A stretch of DNA of 64,000 bases from contig NZ_JAVRIF010000006.1 of assembly GCF_031846185.1 (NCBI RefSeq), positions 177,383 through 241,382 on the forward strand. Direction: 5' to 3'. This DNA comes from Thalassotalea_H castellviae. GTDB taxonomy: Bacteria; Pseudomonadota; Gammaproteobacteria; Enterobacterales; Alteromonadaceae. The first letter of the stretch is position 1, and every line of letters starts with the position of its first letter. The notes beneath the pieces were generated by a model that saw only the letters and a program-made list of their open reading frames with translations, made no database searches and was not told the origin of the DNA. The position numbers were made by a program, and so were the translations under genes. Positions 38,283 to 48,735 of this stretch are shown here, piece after piece.

Positions 38283-39788
38283 TTAATACTTAGCGGCTTT
38301 AGATTTGCTCGGTAAAGTATTTTTCATAAATGCACGAATGTCATTATTTGACGTTTTTAAATCTTCATGACGTAGATACATCATGTGACCACTTTCATAA
38401 CCTTTAAATGATAAGCGGTCTTTCATTTTTCCACTTGGATCTAGCTGCCACATGGTATATTTCGCATCAAAATAATTAGTTGCGCCATCAAAATAACCGG
38501 ATTGGATCATAACGTTTAAATAAGGGTTTGACGCCATAGCTAAACGAAGGTTTTCACCCGTATTATTTTTAGAACGATCCCATGGATGAACATTACCAAA
38601 CATGTTGTATTTGATATCTGTTTTATAGTTAAGCTCTTCACGTAAATAGTAATTTATCGCTGGCGTAAAGCTGTGTAACCAAGACGTTAATTCTGCATTA
38701 TAGTCAGGTCTAGCGCCGACGGCTTTTTTGTCGATACCTAAATATCGCGAATCTAAACGGCCAATTGTTTGTTCACGATCGCGTAATAACTCTTTCCAAA
38801 AATAAGCATTACTGATGTCTAAATTACTACGTAAAACTTCTTGCTTAGATAGACCTGAATATTGCGCAACTTGATCGGCAATCGTTTGCTTTTCTAGCTC
38901 ACTAATAAATGCGCCTTTAGCAAGGGCCGGTAGGTATTGATTAATCGTAAAAGCTTCAACTTCCGGCAATAGCTCTAATAAAGACTTACTTTGTAAGTTG
39001 CTGTTTAACGCTTTATGGTACCAGGCTGCTGCGGCAAAATAAGGTAAGCGATTTGCTGCTTTAACTGGGCCTTCACGTTTAATACCGATATCGGTCGGTG
39101 AAACTAATATCACACCATTTACATACATCCATTGGCGTGATTGCAATTCTAGCGCTAAACCTGAAACACGCGTGGTACCGTAACTTTCACCAATTAAATA
39201 CTTAGGTGAACGCCAGCGATCATGACGAGAAACAAAGGTGGTGATCCAATCAGCTAAATATTTTATGTCAGCATTTACCCCGAAAAACATTTTCTTTTGC
39301 TGTTCTTTTGATGGCATCTTGCCGTCTTTATCGGGTAATACACGTGAATAACCAGTATTCACTGGGTTTACAAAGACAATATCAGCGACATCTAATACAG
39401 AATAAGGGTTTGTTTTTACACCATAAGGCTGTAATGGGTAACCTTCGTCATCCACATTCAAAGTTCTAGGGCCGGTATAAGCCACGTGCATCCAAACCGA
39501 AGCAGAGCCTGGACCACCATTAAACGAAATTAATAATGGCCTTGAACTGTCATCTTTTACATCACTTCGTTGATAGTATGTATAAAATAAACTGGCGGTT
39601 GGATGACCTTCATCATCCCATACTGGTTGGGTGCCAGTAGTGGCAGTGTAGCTAATTTTTTTACCATTAATCTTGGTTGTGTGTTTTGTTTGGTTTTTTG
39701 TGTCTACTTCCAACTTACGCATATTGTCAGCGAAAGCAAAAGAAGTAAGACAAGTCATAAGGAGAGTGAATTGAATGAATTTTTTCAT
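38283..39788 (-). CDS. Serine carboxypeptidase, peptidase family S10
   Basis: Exported serine peptidase. A signal peptide (FIQFTLLMTCLTSFAFA) precedes an alpha/beta hydrolase of S10 type with FNGGPGSASVWMH (oxyanion loop), the nucleophile in GESYGTTR, and a late aspartate (SGYFDGATNYFD). The histidine is in YESGHMMYLRHEDL. About 500 residues, as in bacterial S10 enzymes. I take the second ATG (39788) because MKKF opens a normal signal peptide. Likely periplasmic peptide degradation, alongside the nearby M1 and M16 enzymes. Confidence 0.93.
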   Translation of the reverse strand: MKKFIQFTLLMTCLTSFAFADNMRKLEVDTKNQTKHTTKINGKKISYTATTGTQPVWDDEGHPTASLFYTYYQRSDVKDDSSRPLLISFNGGPGSASVWMHVAYTGPRTLNVDDEGYPLQPYGVKTNPYSVLDVADIVFVNPVNTGYSRVLPDKDGKMPSKEQQKKMFFGVNADIKYLADWITTFVSRHDRWRSPKYLIGESYGTTRVSGLALELQSRQWMYVNGVILVSPTDIGIKREGPVKAANRLPYFAAAAWYHKALNSNLQSKSLLELLPEVEAFTINQYLPALAKGAFISELEKQTIADQVAQYSGLSKQEVLRSNLDISNAYFWKELLRDREQTIGRLDSRYLGIDKKAVGARPDYNAELTSWLHSFTPAINYYLREELNYKTDIKYNMFGNVHPWDRSKNNTGENLRLAMASNPYLNVMIQSGYFDGATNYFDAKYTMWQLDPSGKMKDRLSFKGYESGHMMYLRHEDLKTSNNDIRAFMKNTLPSKSKAAKY

Positions 39789-39914
39789 GATCATTTATAA
39801 CCCTTTGTTTTTAAGTTCTTGGCTTATTTTTAGATATAACAAGCATAGGGTATAAACTTATTACTGTCAGAGTTTTTCCGTTGAATACCGTTAAATTTGC
39901 GTTGGTTGTCTAAC

Positions 39915-40487
39915 TTACTCATTGATGATTTTAATAAAGACTAAGATCAAGTCTGTACCGGATAAAGTCATCTTATCGGGATGGTTTAGTTGCAGTAAAT
40001 CGCCTTGGTGTACTCTTTGTGGATCAGTACGATTTTTTTGAATACTAATGTCGCTAGTTAGACTAAAAGCGAACACTAGACCATTAAAGTTAATTGTTTG
40101 GTGTGTAGGACGGGGATACGTCTCTACTCTAGTGTCACACGCTGATTTTGATGTAATGATATTAAAGTCTTTGATTGCACCATTTTGTAGAGTCCCTAAC
40201 GTTTTACAGCCGCCATCAAACGTTGCAAAATCTAATAGCTTAGTCAACGTGTCGGTTTTATTTTCGTTATGTGTTAATGAAAGGCTGTCACCTTCAATTA
40301 ACACTAAATTTCGCATATACCCTGAAAAGTCAGAAAATATGCCATCTTCAGCAACCGTAGCGATACTTAATCGCCATTGAAAATTGTCTAAGGTACCTGT
40401 TGGATTAATCGCGAGTTCAGTGGTAATTCCTTTACCATTTTTCCAAGGGATCGCTTTAAATGATTGCGCAGAAATAATGTTTATCAT
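39915..40487 (-). CDS. HutD family cupin-like protein
   Basis: Matches HutD/Ves, a small beta-barrel protein linked to histidine utilisation in other bacteria. Diagnostic are PWKNGKGITTELAI near the N-terminus, WRLSIATVAEDGIFSDFSGY, and the LIEGDSLSLTH loop. No hut genes are near it. The start is uncertain: the ATG at 40487 fits the family best, an in-frame TTG lies at 40502, and neither has a good Shine-Dalgarno sequence. Confidence 0.82.
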   Translation of the reverse strand: MINIISAQSFKAIPWKNGKGITTELAINPTGTLDNFQWRLSIATVAEDGIFSDFSGYMRNLVLIEGDSLSLTHNENKTDTLTKLLDFATFDGGCKTLGTLQNGAIKDFNIITSKSACDTRVETYPRPTHQTINFNGLVFAFSLTSDISIQKNRTDPQRVHQGDLLQLNHPDKMTLSGTDLILVFIKIINE

Positions 40488-40593
40488 GAGGAGGTATAGC
40501 AAGTAACAAATAATCTAAGACTAGTGTCCTTGAGAATGCTATTTATAGCAACGATTTAATCGTCGCTAAGTTTAAGCCACATAAAAATATTGG

Positions 40594-41550
40594 TTAACAG
40601 GTGCTTAATTTTGCAGATAAGCGTGTTAGATTATATTTAGGGTTATCAGGTAAGTACGTAGTATCTAAGGCATTCATCACTGGATTGTTGGCACATACTT
40701 TTCGTAATTTTAATTGCGTTTGCAGAAGGAGAAATCTAGCTTGATTTGCTTTAACATGATCTCCAGCTTTTACTGAATTAGCGATGGCGGCAATAAAACT
40801 TTTTTCAGCTTGATCAACTTGCAGCAATTTAAGTTGAACTTCGGCTAAGTTAAATAAAACTACTGCTATTTGTTGTTTGTTATCAAAAAGATAGACCCAC
40901 TTTTTTGTTTCTTGCCAATGCCTTAGAGCATTTTTATAATTGCCCAATCGGTTTGCAGCATGCCCTAAATTACCATGTAGCTCTACCATAAAACGTGTGT
41001 CAGGGCTGTTCGGGTATTTGTTAGCTAAGCTTAATAATAAGTCATACGCTTCTTGATATTCATTCAGTTGAAGTTGCAAATTAGCAAACTGTACTAGTCG
41101 TAATGGTGACGGATAAACTTCGTTCATTTGTGCTAATAGAGACTTTGCTAAAAAATAACTTTTTTTAGCGGCTTCTTTTTCATTTCGGTGCCAGGCTGTT
41201 TTAGCAAAAAAAATAGCATTAGTGACTTGAAATGGTAAGGGCAGGTTCGGTTTGTTTAACCATTTCTTAGTTTCTTGATATAGCTCATCTCCCCTTTGAA
41301 GGTTAAAGAGAGCTTCCATCTTATATTGTAAAATTTCAAAATATATTCGACTATTTTGCGGAGCTGACAACAGGGCTTCATCCACGTGTTGTAAACACGC
41401 AAAAGGCGAGGTTAAACAGATATCTGCAATGACAGGTAAGCTTAATTTAGTCGGAACTTTTTTCTGTGGGTGAGCACTTGCAACAAATATCGCTAAACCC
41501 TGCAAAAGCATGAAAAAAGCTATTTGTTTGTGATTTATCTTGTGAGCCAT
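40594..41550 (-). CDS. Exported TPR-like repeat protein
   Basis: A signal peptide (KQIAFFMLLQGLAIFVASA) is followed by about 280 residues of helical pairs with tetratricopeptide character (YQEAYDLLLSLANKYPNSPD; LGNYKNALRHWQETKKWVYL; LLQVDQAEKSFIAAIANSVK). The tail contains single cysteines at ICLTSPFACLQH and at the C-terminus. Start taken at 41550, which opens the signal peptide; a longer reading to 41631 would add 27 residues with no role. Probably a periplasmic protein-binding scaffold, partner unknown. Confidence 0.7.
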   Translation of the reverse strand: MAHKINHKQIAFFMLLQGLAIFVASAHPQKKVPTKLSLPVIADICLTSPFACLQHVDEALLSAPQNSRIYFEILQYKMEALFNLQRGDELYQETKKWLNKPNLPLPFQVTNAIFFAKTAWHRNEKEAAKKSYFLAKSLLAQMNEVYPSPLRLVQFANLQLQLNEYQEAYDLLLSLANKYPNSPDTRFMVELHGNLGHAANRLGNYKNALRHWQETKKWVYLFDNKQQIAVVLFNLAEVQLKLLQVDQAEKSFIAAIANSVKAGDHVKANQARFLLLQTQLKLRKVCANNPVMNALDTTYLPDNPKYNLTRLSAKLSTC

Positions 41551-41741
41551 TTCTATAGCGTTGTCTGCAGTAATTTTTGAGGTTAACTTATAGTAAACAA
41601 GTGACTGACTATTACAATGAAATTCACCCACTTATCTTGCTTTATAGCGTAATTTATAACGGGTTAACAAATATTCAACAAAGAAAATCATCTCATTAAC
41701 ATGTCATGATTCTCTTTATCGAATACCTGATAAAATAACTG

Positions 41742-43439
41742 CTACTTTTGAATGGATGAACCTAAAATATTTTGACTACTGATATAAAAGTTAGCGTCAA
41801 CGACTAAGCTTGGGTTGCTTTCTTTTAACGTTACCGTCGTCCATTGCGTCGTTGGTGATAACCAATGTATTTTATCGTTAATTTTCACTTTCACGGGCAT
41901 ATCAAATCCTTCAATGGCATTGCCCCAGCGTAATTTCATCTGGTTATCTTTAATAAAATATTCAAACGTTGGTATGCGGGTATCACGTAAATATTGATCA
42001 AAGACTTTTGAAAAATCTTTTGCGGATTTTTGGTTAATATATTGTTCAATATCCTTGCTGTTAACCGTTTGATGATAAAAATCTTTATTTAAGCCCCGAA
42101 GAATACTACGCCAGATATCGTCGTCATCGATGATTTGACGAATCATATGTAGCATGTTGCCACCTTTGTCATACATGTCACTTGAGCCTCGTTGATGAAC
42201 ATTATATTGGCCGATTATTGGCGTTTGATTCGCAATGTTCAGTCGTTGCCCTCGGGTATATTGAGACGCAGTTTCTGGTCCAAAATGATATTCCAAAAAT
42301 AAACTCTCAGAATAATTAGTGAAGCTCTCATGAATCCACAAATCTGCAATATCATTATGGGTAATATTATTGGCGAACCATTCATGGCCAGCTTCATGAA
42401 CAATTATAAAGTCAAATAACATTCCTGCTCCAGTGCTACTGCGATCACGCCCTAAGTAGCCATTTTGATAACCGTTGCCATAAGTCACTGAGCTTTGGTG
42501 TTCCATACCTAAATAAGGTGCTTCAACCAACTTAAAGCTATCTTCATAAAAAGGATAAGGTCCAAACCAATATTCGAAGGCTTCAATGGTTCGTTTTGCT
42601 TCTTTAAATTGTTTTTTTGCTTTGGCTAAATTGTGTCGTAATACCCAATAATCCATATCAAGCTGGCCTTTTTCACCTTGGTACTTTTCGCCAAAATGAA
42701 CATAGTCACCAATATTAATATTGATACCATAATTGTTGATAGGGTTGACCACTTTCCAGTGATAGGTTTTTGTTTTTGCTTGTTTATTATGATCTGTTTT
42801 GATTAATCGACCGTTAGAAACATTGACTAAATGCTCGGGAACTTCGACACTAATTGTGACGCCATTGTCGGGTTCATCATAAGCATGATCTTTATTTGGC
42901 CACCAAATACTTGCGCCGATTCCTTGGTTGCTTGAAGCGATAAAGTCGGTACCCTTCTCATCTTTACTCCATGTAATGCCACCATCCCAAGGAGCTCGGA
43001 TAGCAACTTGCGGCTTACCTGAAAAATATAAGGTAAGTTGATGTTCTGAGCCAATATCGTGTTGCTCGATGACTGAAATGAAATAGCTGTAGCCGTCTTG
43101 TTGAACAGCTAGTGCTTTTCCTGATTGCATAACTTTATCGAGCTTCATGGGGGCTTGTAATTCAATTTGCAAACGTTGTTGTTCCGCCAAAACTCGATAT
43201 TTTATGGTGTTTGTCCCTGAAATGGTTTTGGTTTTAGGCTCGACATGAATGTCTAAATGGTAATGACTTACGTCCCACCATGCACGTTCAGGGGTAATTG
43301 AACCTCTTAAGATATCTTGCCGATTGACCGAAGGATTGTCATTAACCACCTCGGCAGCTAAAGAAGTTGAAATGGTAAACAAAGCAATTAAGCTCCAATT
43401 TATCATCATCGTAGCGATAGTTTTCATTATTTTACTCAT
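41742..43439 (-). CDS. M1-family zinc metallopeptidase (aminopeptidase)
   Basis: Exported gluzincin. An N-terminal beta domain (about 35-235) is followed by the catalytic domain with the exopeptidase motif LGMEHQSSVTYGNG (GxMEN-type, here GMEHQ). The zinc motif HEAGH (about 348-352) has its third ligand in HESFTNYSE (about 371). 565 residues, shorter than PepN and of the type lacking the C-terminal helical domain. Signal peptide at the start (LIALFTISTSLAA). Confidence 0.92.
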   Translation of the reverse strand: MSKIMKTIATMMINWSLIALFTISTSLAAEVVNDNPSVNRQDILRGSITPERAWWDVSHYHLDIHVEPKTKTISGTNTIKYRVLAEQQRLQIELQAPMKLDKVMQSGKALAVQQDGYSYFISVIEQHDIGSEHQLTLYFSGKPQVAIRAPWDGGITWSKDEKGTDFIASSNQGIGASIWWPNKDHAYDEPDNGVTISVEVPEHLVNVSNGRLIKTDHNKQAKTKTYHWKVVNPINNYGININIGDYVHFGEKYQGEKGQLDMDYWVLRHNLAKAKKQFKEAKRTIEAFEYWFGPYPFYEDSFKLVEAPYLGMEHQSSVTYGNGYQNGYLGRDRSSTGAGMLFDFIIVHEAGHEWFANNITHNDIADLWIHESFTNYSESLFLEYHFGPETASQYTRGQRLNIANQTPIIGQYNVHQRGSSDMYDKGGNMLHMIRQIIDDDDIWRSILRGLNKDFYHQTVNSKDIEQYINQKSAKDFSKVFDQYLRDTRIPTFEYFIKDNQMKLRWGNAIEGFDMPVKVKINDKIHWLSPTTQWTTVTLKESNPSLVVDANFYISSQNILGSSIQK

Positions 43440-43579
43440 GATAAAAAACGTATGTTATACAATATACACTGAATGTTGAGTTTATTACACTGTTAAAATT
43501 AATCAACAAAATAGTAACAGTGTAAGGAAGGGTTGTTAATGCTTCCCCACCGATATTGAATAGTGAGGAAGGTTTTGAT

Positions 43580-45073
43580 TTAGACTTTTGAACGTCGAAG
43601 CGGTTGCCAAGTTAAGTACGTTAACGATCGCCATATCCACTCTAAAGGGCCAAACTTAAAATAATTTAACCATAATTTACTGAACAGCACTTGGCCGAAA
43701 ATTATCGCGACAACAATAAGCATTTGCTCGGCACGGGCTATTTGTCCAAACATGCCTCCGGCATAACCATAAAAAATACTGGTCAGAATTATTGAGTGAG
43801 TAATATAATTCGTTAGTGCCATTTTGCCTAACGGAGACAGCCAAGAAAAATATTTAAGGAATTGTCTTTTCTGCGATAACTTCACCATTAAAGCTAAGTA
43901 GCCAAGGGATAAAATTAATTGTCCGTAATATTGAAGGATCTCGCCGATCACTTCTAATTCTATCGCGCCTTGAGTTGCAGGATGTAGCACTATATATGTA
44001 CCAGAGATATTGACAATAACGCCAATAATCAAACCGCCCCAACATAAAATATTAAAGAAATTCTGATGAGACTCAGGTTTAGTTATCCGCTCACTAGCGA
44101 CCAACCAATAACCAATTAAAAATAAAGGTAAACAGATAAATATCGCCATCACGGGGGTGATTTTTAACGAAAACATCGCTTGTTTTATCCGAAATTGCGT
44201 GGCAACGGCATACTTCGACTGAGTAAATGCCTCGGTTTCAGCATTATGCTTTTGTTCCATCTCTAATTTATGGTCAACACGACTCTCTATTTGATGAGCG
44301 ATTTTCTCTTCCGGTGTTAAATCTTCATAATTAGGCTCTTGTTGTTCTGTCTTTGAGTTTTCCTCAATTGGTGTTGACGTGTCTAACTCAGGGGCTGATA
44401 ACGCGTGTCTTTTTGCTTGTTCCTTGATGGAGTTCAGTTGAACTTCCGATTGTTCTATAACCGTTGTTTGTTCACGCCAATCTTGCGTCATGATTTGATG
44501 AGTGCGAGTGATACCAAAAAATAGCGAAACGGCGATGGCGATAAACAATGGCAAGGCCATGATCCATAATGCTATTTTTAAATATGTGTTAGGGTGGTTA
44601 CGTTTGGCAAAACGTTTTGTGCGAAGTAAAAACACTACGCCTAGCAATAACATGCCGCCAACAGCATAATCATGAAGAATGTCGCCATTCCATAAAAAAA
44701 TCAAATGACAGATGCCAAGGATAAATAACACCAACATTCGTCTACTAAACCAAGCGCCAAACGGCTTATTGGCTGCTTGTGCTTTTAACAGCATCACGGC
44801 AAATCCCATGCCAAATAACAGGGAAAATATTCGATAGAACTTGCCTTCTATAAATACTTTTACTAGCCAACTTGCCGCCCAATCTAAACCCGTTAGCTTT
44901 AAGTCAAAGCTTAATAAATCATTTATGGGCCGGTTGAACCATTCGATATTCATAAATAAAATACCTATGATGGCAAAACCTCTCAATAAATCCATAACTT
45001 GGATACGGTTGATATGTTCAACAGGGCTTAAATGTGTCGGGGTTTCATACCCTGTATTCGTTGTCGATTCCAT
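43580..45073 (-). CDS. DUF418 family membrane protein (YeiB-like)
   Basis: Inner-membrane protein with about ten hydrophobic helices. The N-terminal MDLLRGFAIIGILFMNIEWF and C-terminal FGPLEWIWRSLTYLTWQPLR identify DUF418. Between helices near residues 200-290 it carries a charged, coiled-coil-like loop (SEVQLNSIKEQAKRHALSAP, TPEEKIAHQIESRVDHKLEM) that most relatives lack. Function unknown; the acyltransferase-3-like start hints at a transport or acyl-transfer role. It lies 31 bases downstream of letB on the same strand and could be transcribed with it. Confidence 0.88.
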   Translation of the reverse strand: MESTTNTGYETPTHLSPVEHINRIQVMDLLRGFAIIGILFMNIEWFNRPINDLLSFDLKLTGLDWAASWLVKVFIEGKFYRIFSLLFGMGFAVMLLKAQAANKPFGAWFSRRMLVLFILGICHLIFLWNGDILHDYAVGGMLLLGVVFLLRTKRFAKRNHPNTYLKIALWIMALPLFIAIAVSLFFGITRTHQIMTQDWREQTTVIEQSEVQLNSIKEQAKRHALSAPELDTSTPIEENSKTEQQEPNYEDLTPEEKIAHQIESRVDHKLEMEQKHNAETEAFTQSKYAVATQFRIKQAMFSLKITPVMAIFICLPLFLIGYWLVASERITKPESHQNFFNILCWGGLIIGVIVNISGTYIVLHPATQGAIELEVIGEILQYYGQLILSLGYLALMVKLSQKRQFLKYFSWLSPLGKMALTNYITHSIILTSIFYGYAGGMFGQIARAEQMLIVVAIIFGQVLFSKLWLNYFKFGPLEWIWRSLTYLTWQPLRRSKV

Positions 45074-45104
45074 GTGATCTCTTTTTTTTATTATGTTTTT
45101 GACG

Positions 45105-48100
45105 CTATTTTAATAATATTTTTGGGGCCCAATTGAGCCAATGTTTTTGTCGTTCATTATGAAGTGTAAATTCATGGTGTTGCTTAATGGGTAAGTTATT
45201 TTTATCGCTTGTTAATTCTGGAGTCGCGAATGCAATGCCCCCAGTTAATAGTGTTTCAACGGATTCAGAGTCAATATTTACGCCCGAAAATAATCCAGCA
45301 TCTATTTTCACTCCGCTGGTATTCCAAAACTTACTTTGCGTAGTAACAAGTGTACGATATCGTTGTGCAATATTAATGTAAACATTCACTTTATCTGCCG
45401 TCGAAGATAACCCAACTCCAATGACTTTGCCTACTTTTACTTGTCGATACAAAATAGGATTGCCAACACGAATTGAACCAAGAGCGTTGGCGGTTAATTT
45501 GAGGTTTAAGCCATAAGGTAATTGAGTCACTACAGGTTCAAAATCAGGTGCTTGAAAGGTTTGTGATTGCTTACCATCTCCGGGGAGTACACTAATATAA
45601 TATCCTTCTAAAATGGCATTAACATCATTTTCTCCAGATAAATTAATCGCGGTATTGGCTAACCAAAACTGGCTGCCTTCTCTTGCAAACTTTTTACCTT
45701 TATCATTTAACAGTGCATAGGCAATAGCGCCATAATTTTTTTGGTCTAGTTCAACACGAGTAACCAAACCTATGTCTTGTCCTTGGTATTTTATGGCTAA
45801 ATTTTCCGTTAAGCCTGCTGCATCATTAAAATGTATTTTAATCGCAGTGCTTGCCATCTCTGCTTGTTGAACATGATCAAATAAAGTAAAGCTTGCACCT
45901 TCTTGTACACGATCATCTTCTGGGATGATTGCTGGATTATAAAGACTAATGCCACCACGTATTAGCGTATCAGCAGATTCAGTTTTAACGGTAAAATTAG
46001 TCAACCCACCTGTTACTGTTAAGCCACTAGCGTTGTAAAAACGGCTAAAAGGTGTAATTAAATGCCGATATTCTTCATCGATAGTGATGTTTATTATTAA
46101 GCCTTTTGCATTTGGAGCAAAAGAAACATGGTCGATTTCGCCAATATACATACCTCGATAACTGATCGGGCTACCAGATTGAACCGCTGAGCCATTCTGT
46201 GTATGTAAAGCCAGTTGCAATCCTGTAGCGCTTATATGCTTTATTGGAGGTGTAATGGCTAATTCAAAAGTTTGACTGCTTTCCCCTAAACCCGCATTGA
46301 CATTAATATAGTTTCCACCAAATAAAGCATTGGTATCACTTAAGCCACTCAGCGAAAGCTCTGCCTTAACTAACCAAAACTGAGATTGTTCTTTTAATAA
46401 AAAGTCAAATTCTGAAAATAAACCTGCTGTTAACGTAACTTGATTTTTTTGGCGTTGTATTTGATGAATGGAGCCAACAACTTCACCTTTATACATTATT
46501 CGGGTTTGGGTAGTTAAGCCTTTTGCTGAGTGTGTTTTCAATTGAAAAGTAGCGCGTTGCGTTGCGGTTTCTTGGTTGTTAAATAACGTAAATTTGTCAC
46601 CGTTATGCACAGCAATATTCTCGGAAGTGTCTGGCATGTCAAATGCGATTCCTCCGGTTAAAATAGATTGAAGTGAGTTGGCTTGTACTTCAAATTGCTG
46701 GATGCCGCCTTTTACTTTTACGCCACTAATATGCCAAAAATGACTTTTGCTATTGATCAGAGATTGAAACTTTTCTTGAATATAAATATGTACATCAAAT
46801 GTACTACCTGCTTTATTTTCAATCGCCTGTACTGAACCAACTTTTTGCTGATTATAAAAAATACCTGTGCCGACTGACAACGAATTGATATGACTGGCTT
46901 GTAATACTAAATGCAGCCCTGGTTCATCGTAGCTATAGGGTGGTTTTTTATTTAACACCATAAATTGATGTTGAGGCTGACCTTTCAAAGAAGGTTGTAA
47001 ACCAATATGAGCGCCTTTAATAAAGCCATTTATAGGGCTATTGCCATCTAAGCTTAATTTGGGCGAGACCACATAAAACTGGGTTTGATCCGTTAAATAG
47101 GGCGTTGCTCTGGGATTAATTTTTGCTACGGCAGTAATGGTTCGTGTCTGTGGATCTATCGTAGAGAAAGACTCGATATAACCAAGGGTTAATCCTTGAT
47201 AAACAATACTAGCGTCTTGTTCTATATTCGCATCCCACGGCAGGGTTAATATAATTTCATGACCCATTTCTGCGGTTTGAAAACTTGAAAATAAAGGGTA
47301 GTTCTGGCCATTTTTGGCTTGGGGTAACGGTGTAACGAATTTTGCATCAGAAAATGCAATACCACCTGCCACTATCGACGCTAAAGATTCTGTTTTAACT
47401 TGCATCCCAGAAGTGATTGAACCAGACACCTCAAAGCCACTGGCATTCCAAAAGCGTGAATTTTCTTTCACTAAATGTGCGTACTCTGGTTCAATAAAAA
47501 CGCTTATATTTACTTTGTTCGTTTGATTATCAAAATGATAGCCAGAAACATGACCAACGCTAATCTGTTTATAACTAACCGGTGAATTTCGTCCAATAGA
47601 GCCAAGTTTATCGGCGAGTAAATTAATATGTAAGCCTGGTGTCGTGTCACTGAGCCTTGGTGGCTCACTGAGTGCAATAAACTGCTTTTGGGCTTCTCCT
47701 TTCCCTTCAAAATCCGGCTGAATATTAATGTAATTACCAGATAAAATAGTTTCCAACCCAGAAATTCCTTGAAAGGAAATATCCGCCGCTACCGCCCAAA
47801 ATAGCGTTTTGTCGGTTAACATGTGTTTAGCACTGGCCACCATTTCAATTTCAACAATGACACTTTTTAAATCTTCAGAGACTTCCAGCCCAGTAACGAT
47901 ACCTGTCGGTAAACCTTTATAACGCACTTCGGTTTTGCCAACGACAATTCCGCTGGCATTGTCAAATTGAACCGTAATAAATGTGCCCCGTTCCGACACC
48001 GTTTTAATAATTAACCATGCGCCAAAAATTAACGCGATAATAGGCACAATCCAAATGGCAGAGATGCCTTTTTTTCTTGTTATATAGGCAGCCGGGTGTG

Positions 48101-48122
48101 TGTCGACTTGCTTATCTGTCAT
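45105..48122 (-). CDS. letB: LetB/YebT-type MCE lipid-transport protein with eight MCE domains
   Basis: Inner-membrane-anchored periplasmic tunnel protein of the MCE family. A single membrane helix (ISAIWIVPIIALIFGAWLII) precedes tandem MCE modules. I count eight module starts, near residues 48, 158, 282, 400, 525, 640, 760 and 875; examples are TVQFDNASGIVVGKTEVRYK and LNLKLTANALGSIRVGNPIL. E. coli LetB has seven in 877 residues, so this 1005-residue protein is one ring longer. It overlaps the upstream LetA-type gene by 11 bases. Confidence 0.93.
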   Translation of the reverse strand: MTDKQVDTHPAAYITRKKGISAIWIVPIIALIFGAWLIIKTVSERGTFITVQFDNASGIVVGKTEVRYKGLPTGIVTGLEVSEDLKSVIVEIEMVASAKHMLTDKTLFWAVAADISFQGISGLETILSGNYINIQPDFEGKGEAQKQFIALSEPPRLSDTTPGLHINLLADKLGSIGRNSPVSYKQISVGHVSGYHFDNQTNKVNISVFIEPEYAHLVKENSRFWNASGFEVSGSITSGMQVKTESLASIVAGGIAFSDAKFVTPLPQAKNGQNYPLFSSFQTAEMGHEIILTLPWDANIEQDASIVYQGLTLGYIESFSTIDPQTRTITAVAKINPRATPYLTDQTQFYVVSPKLSLDGNSPINGFIKGAHIGLQPSLKGQPQHQFMVLNKKPPYSYDEPGLHLVLQASHINSLSVGTGIFYNQQKVGSVQAIENKAGSTFDVHIYIQEKFQSLINSKSHFWHISGVKVKGGIQQFEVQANSLQSILTGGIAFDMPDTSENIAVHNGDKFTLFNNQETATQRATFQLKTHSAKGLTTQTRIMYKGEVVGSIHQIQRQKNQVTLTAGLFSEFDFLLKEQSQFWLVKAELSLSGLSDTNALFGGNYINVNAGLGESSQTFELAITPPIKHISATGLQLALHTQNGSAVQSGSPISYRGMYIGEIDHVSFAPNAKGLIINITIDEEYRHLITPFSRFYNASGLTVTGGLTNFTVKTESADTLIRGGISLYNPAIIPEDDRVQEGASFTLFDHVQQAEMASTAIKIHFNDAAGLTENLAIKYQGQDIGLVTRVELDQKNYGAIAYALLNDKGKKFAREGSQFWLANTAINLSGENDVNAILEGYYISVLPGDGKQSQTFQAPDFEPVVTQLPYGLNLKLTANALGSIRVGNPILYRQVKVGKVIGVGLSSTADKVNVYINIAQRYRTLVTTQSKFWNTSGVKIDAGLFSGVNIDSESVETLLTGGIAFATPELTSDKNNLPIKQHHEFTLHNERQKHWLNWAPKILLK

Positions 48123-48735
48123 GGTTTTTCCTTCTTTCTATATCCCACAATAACCTAGGGTCGAAGCTTTCAGCGGCAAAAATAGTGAAAATAACCATTA
48201 AGGTAAAGTATGTAATACCTACCCCTGCTTCAATAGAGGTAAAAAAACCAAAATTTACGACAGCTGCCATTACCACAACAACAAACACGTCAAGCATAGA
48301 CCACGGACCTAATGAGGCAATTAAATGGTACATCTGTGTTTGTTTTCTTTTTGAGATTTTTGAATAGTTTTTTGTATTATAAAGTAAAATCAGTAAGCCA
48401 ATTATTTTGCCTAACGGTATGATAAAACTAGCAAGAAAAATAATAAAAGCAATAGGATATAGTCCTTGTTGTATAAATGAAGCTATACCTTCGATAATGG
48501 TCGACTGTTCTGGTTTACCTAACGTATAAAATACCATCATAGGGTAAACATTTGCTGGAATAAACATGACGATAGCGGCGAGAGTCCAAGCCAATGTGTA
48601 TTGCACGCTAAATTCTTTACGTTGACTAAATACTTGATGACACCGAATACAGCGCTGCCTTTTCGCGGTCATTTTGTTGATTTTTTGGCAACAAGGGCAA
48701 CTGCCAAGTCCTAAGGCTTTAGCTTTGTGATTCAA
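48112..48735 (-). CDS. LetA/PqiA-type membrane protein, C-terminal half
   Basis: PqiA-domain protein of four membrane helices. A zinc-ribbon-like CPCCQ and CIRCH pair (about 14-36) precedes QYTLAWTLAAIVMFIPANVY and the WSMLDVFVVVVMAAVVNFG signature. In E. coli LetA two such units form one 427-residue chain; here they are separate genes of 207 and 230 residues. It overlaps both neighbours (17 bases upstream, 11 bases with letB), so the three are one coupled operon. Confidence 0.88.
   Translation of the reverse strand: MNHKAKALGLGSCPCCQKINKMTAKRQRCIRCHQVFSQRKEFSVQYTLAWTLAAIVMFIPANVYPMMVFYTLGKPEQSTIIEGIASFIQQGLYPIAFIIFLASFIIPLGKIIGLLILLYNTKNYSKISKRKQTQMYHLIASLGPWSMLDVFVVVVMAAVVNFGFFTSIEAGVGITYFTLMVIFTIFAAESFDPRLLWDIERRKNHDR

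Noticed and set aside
48077..48367. 96-codon plus-strand frame over the LetA/LetB junction
   Set aside because: Antisense of membrane helices, which gives hydrophobic-looking but meaningless protein.
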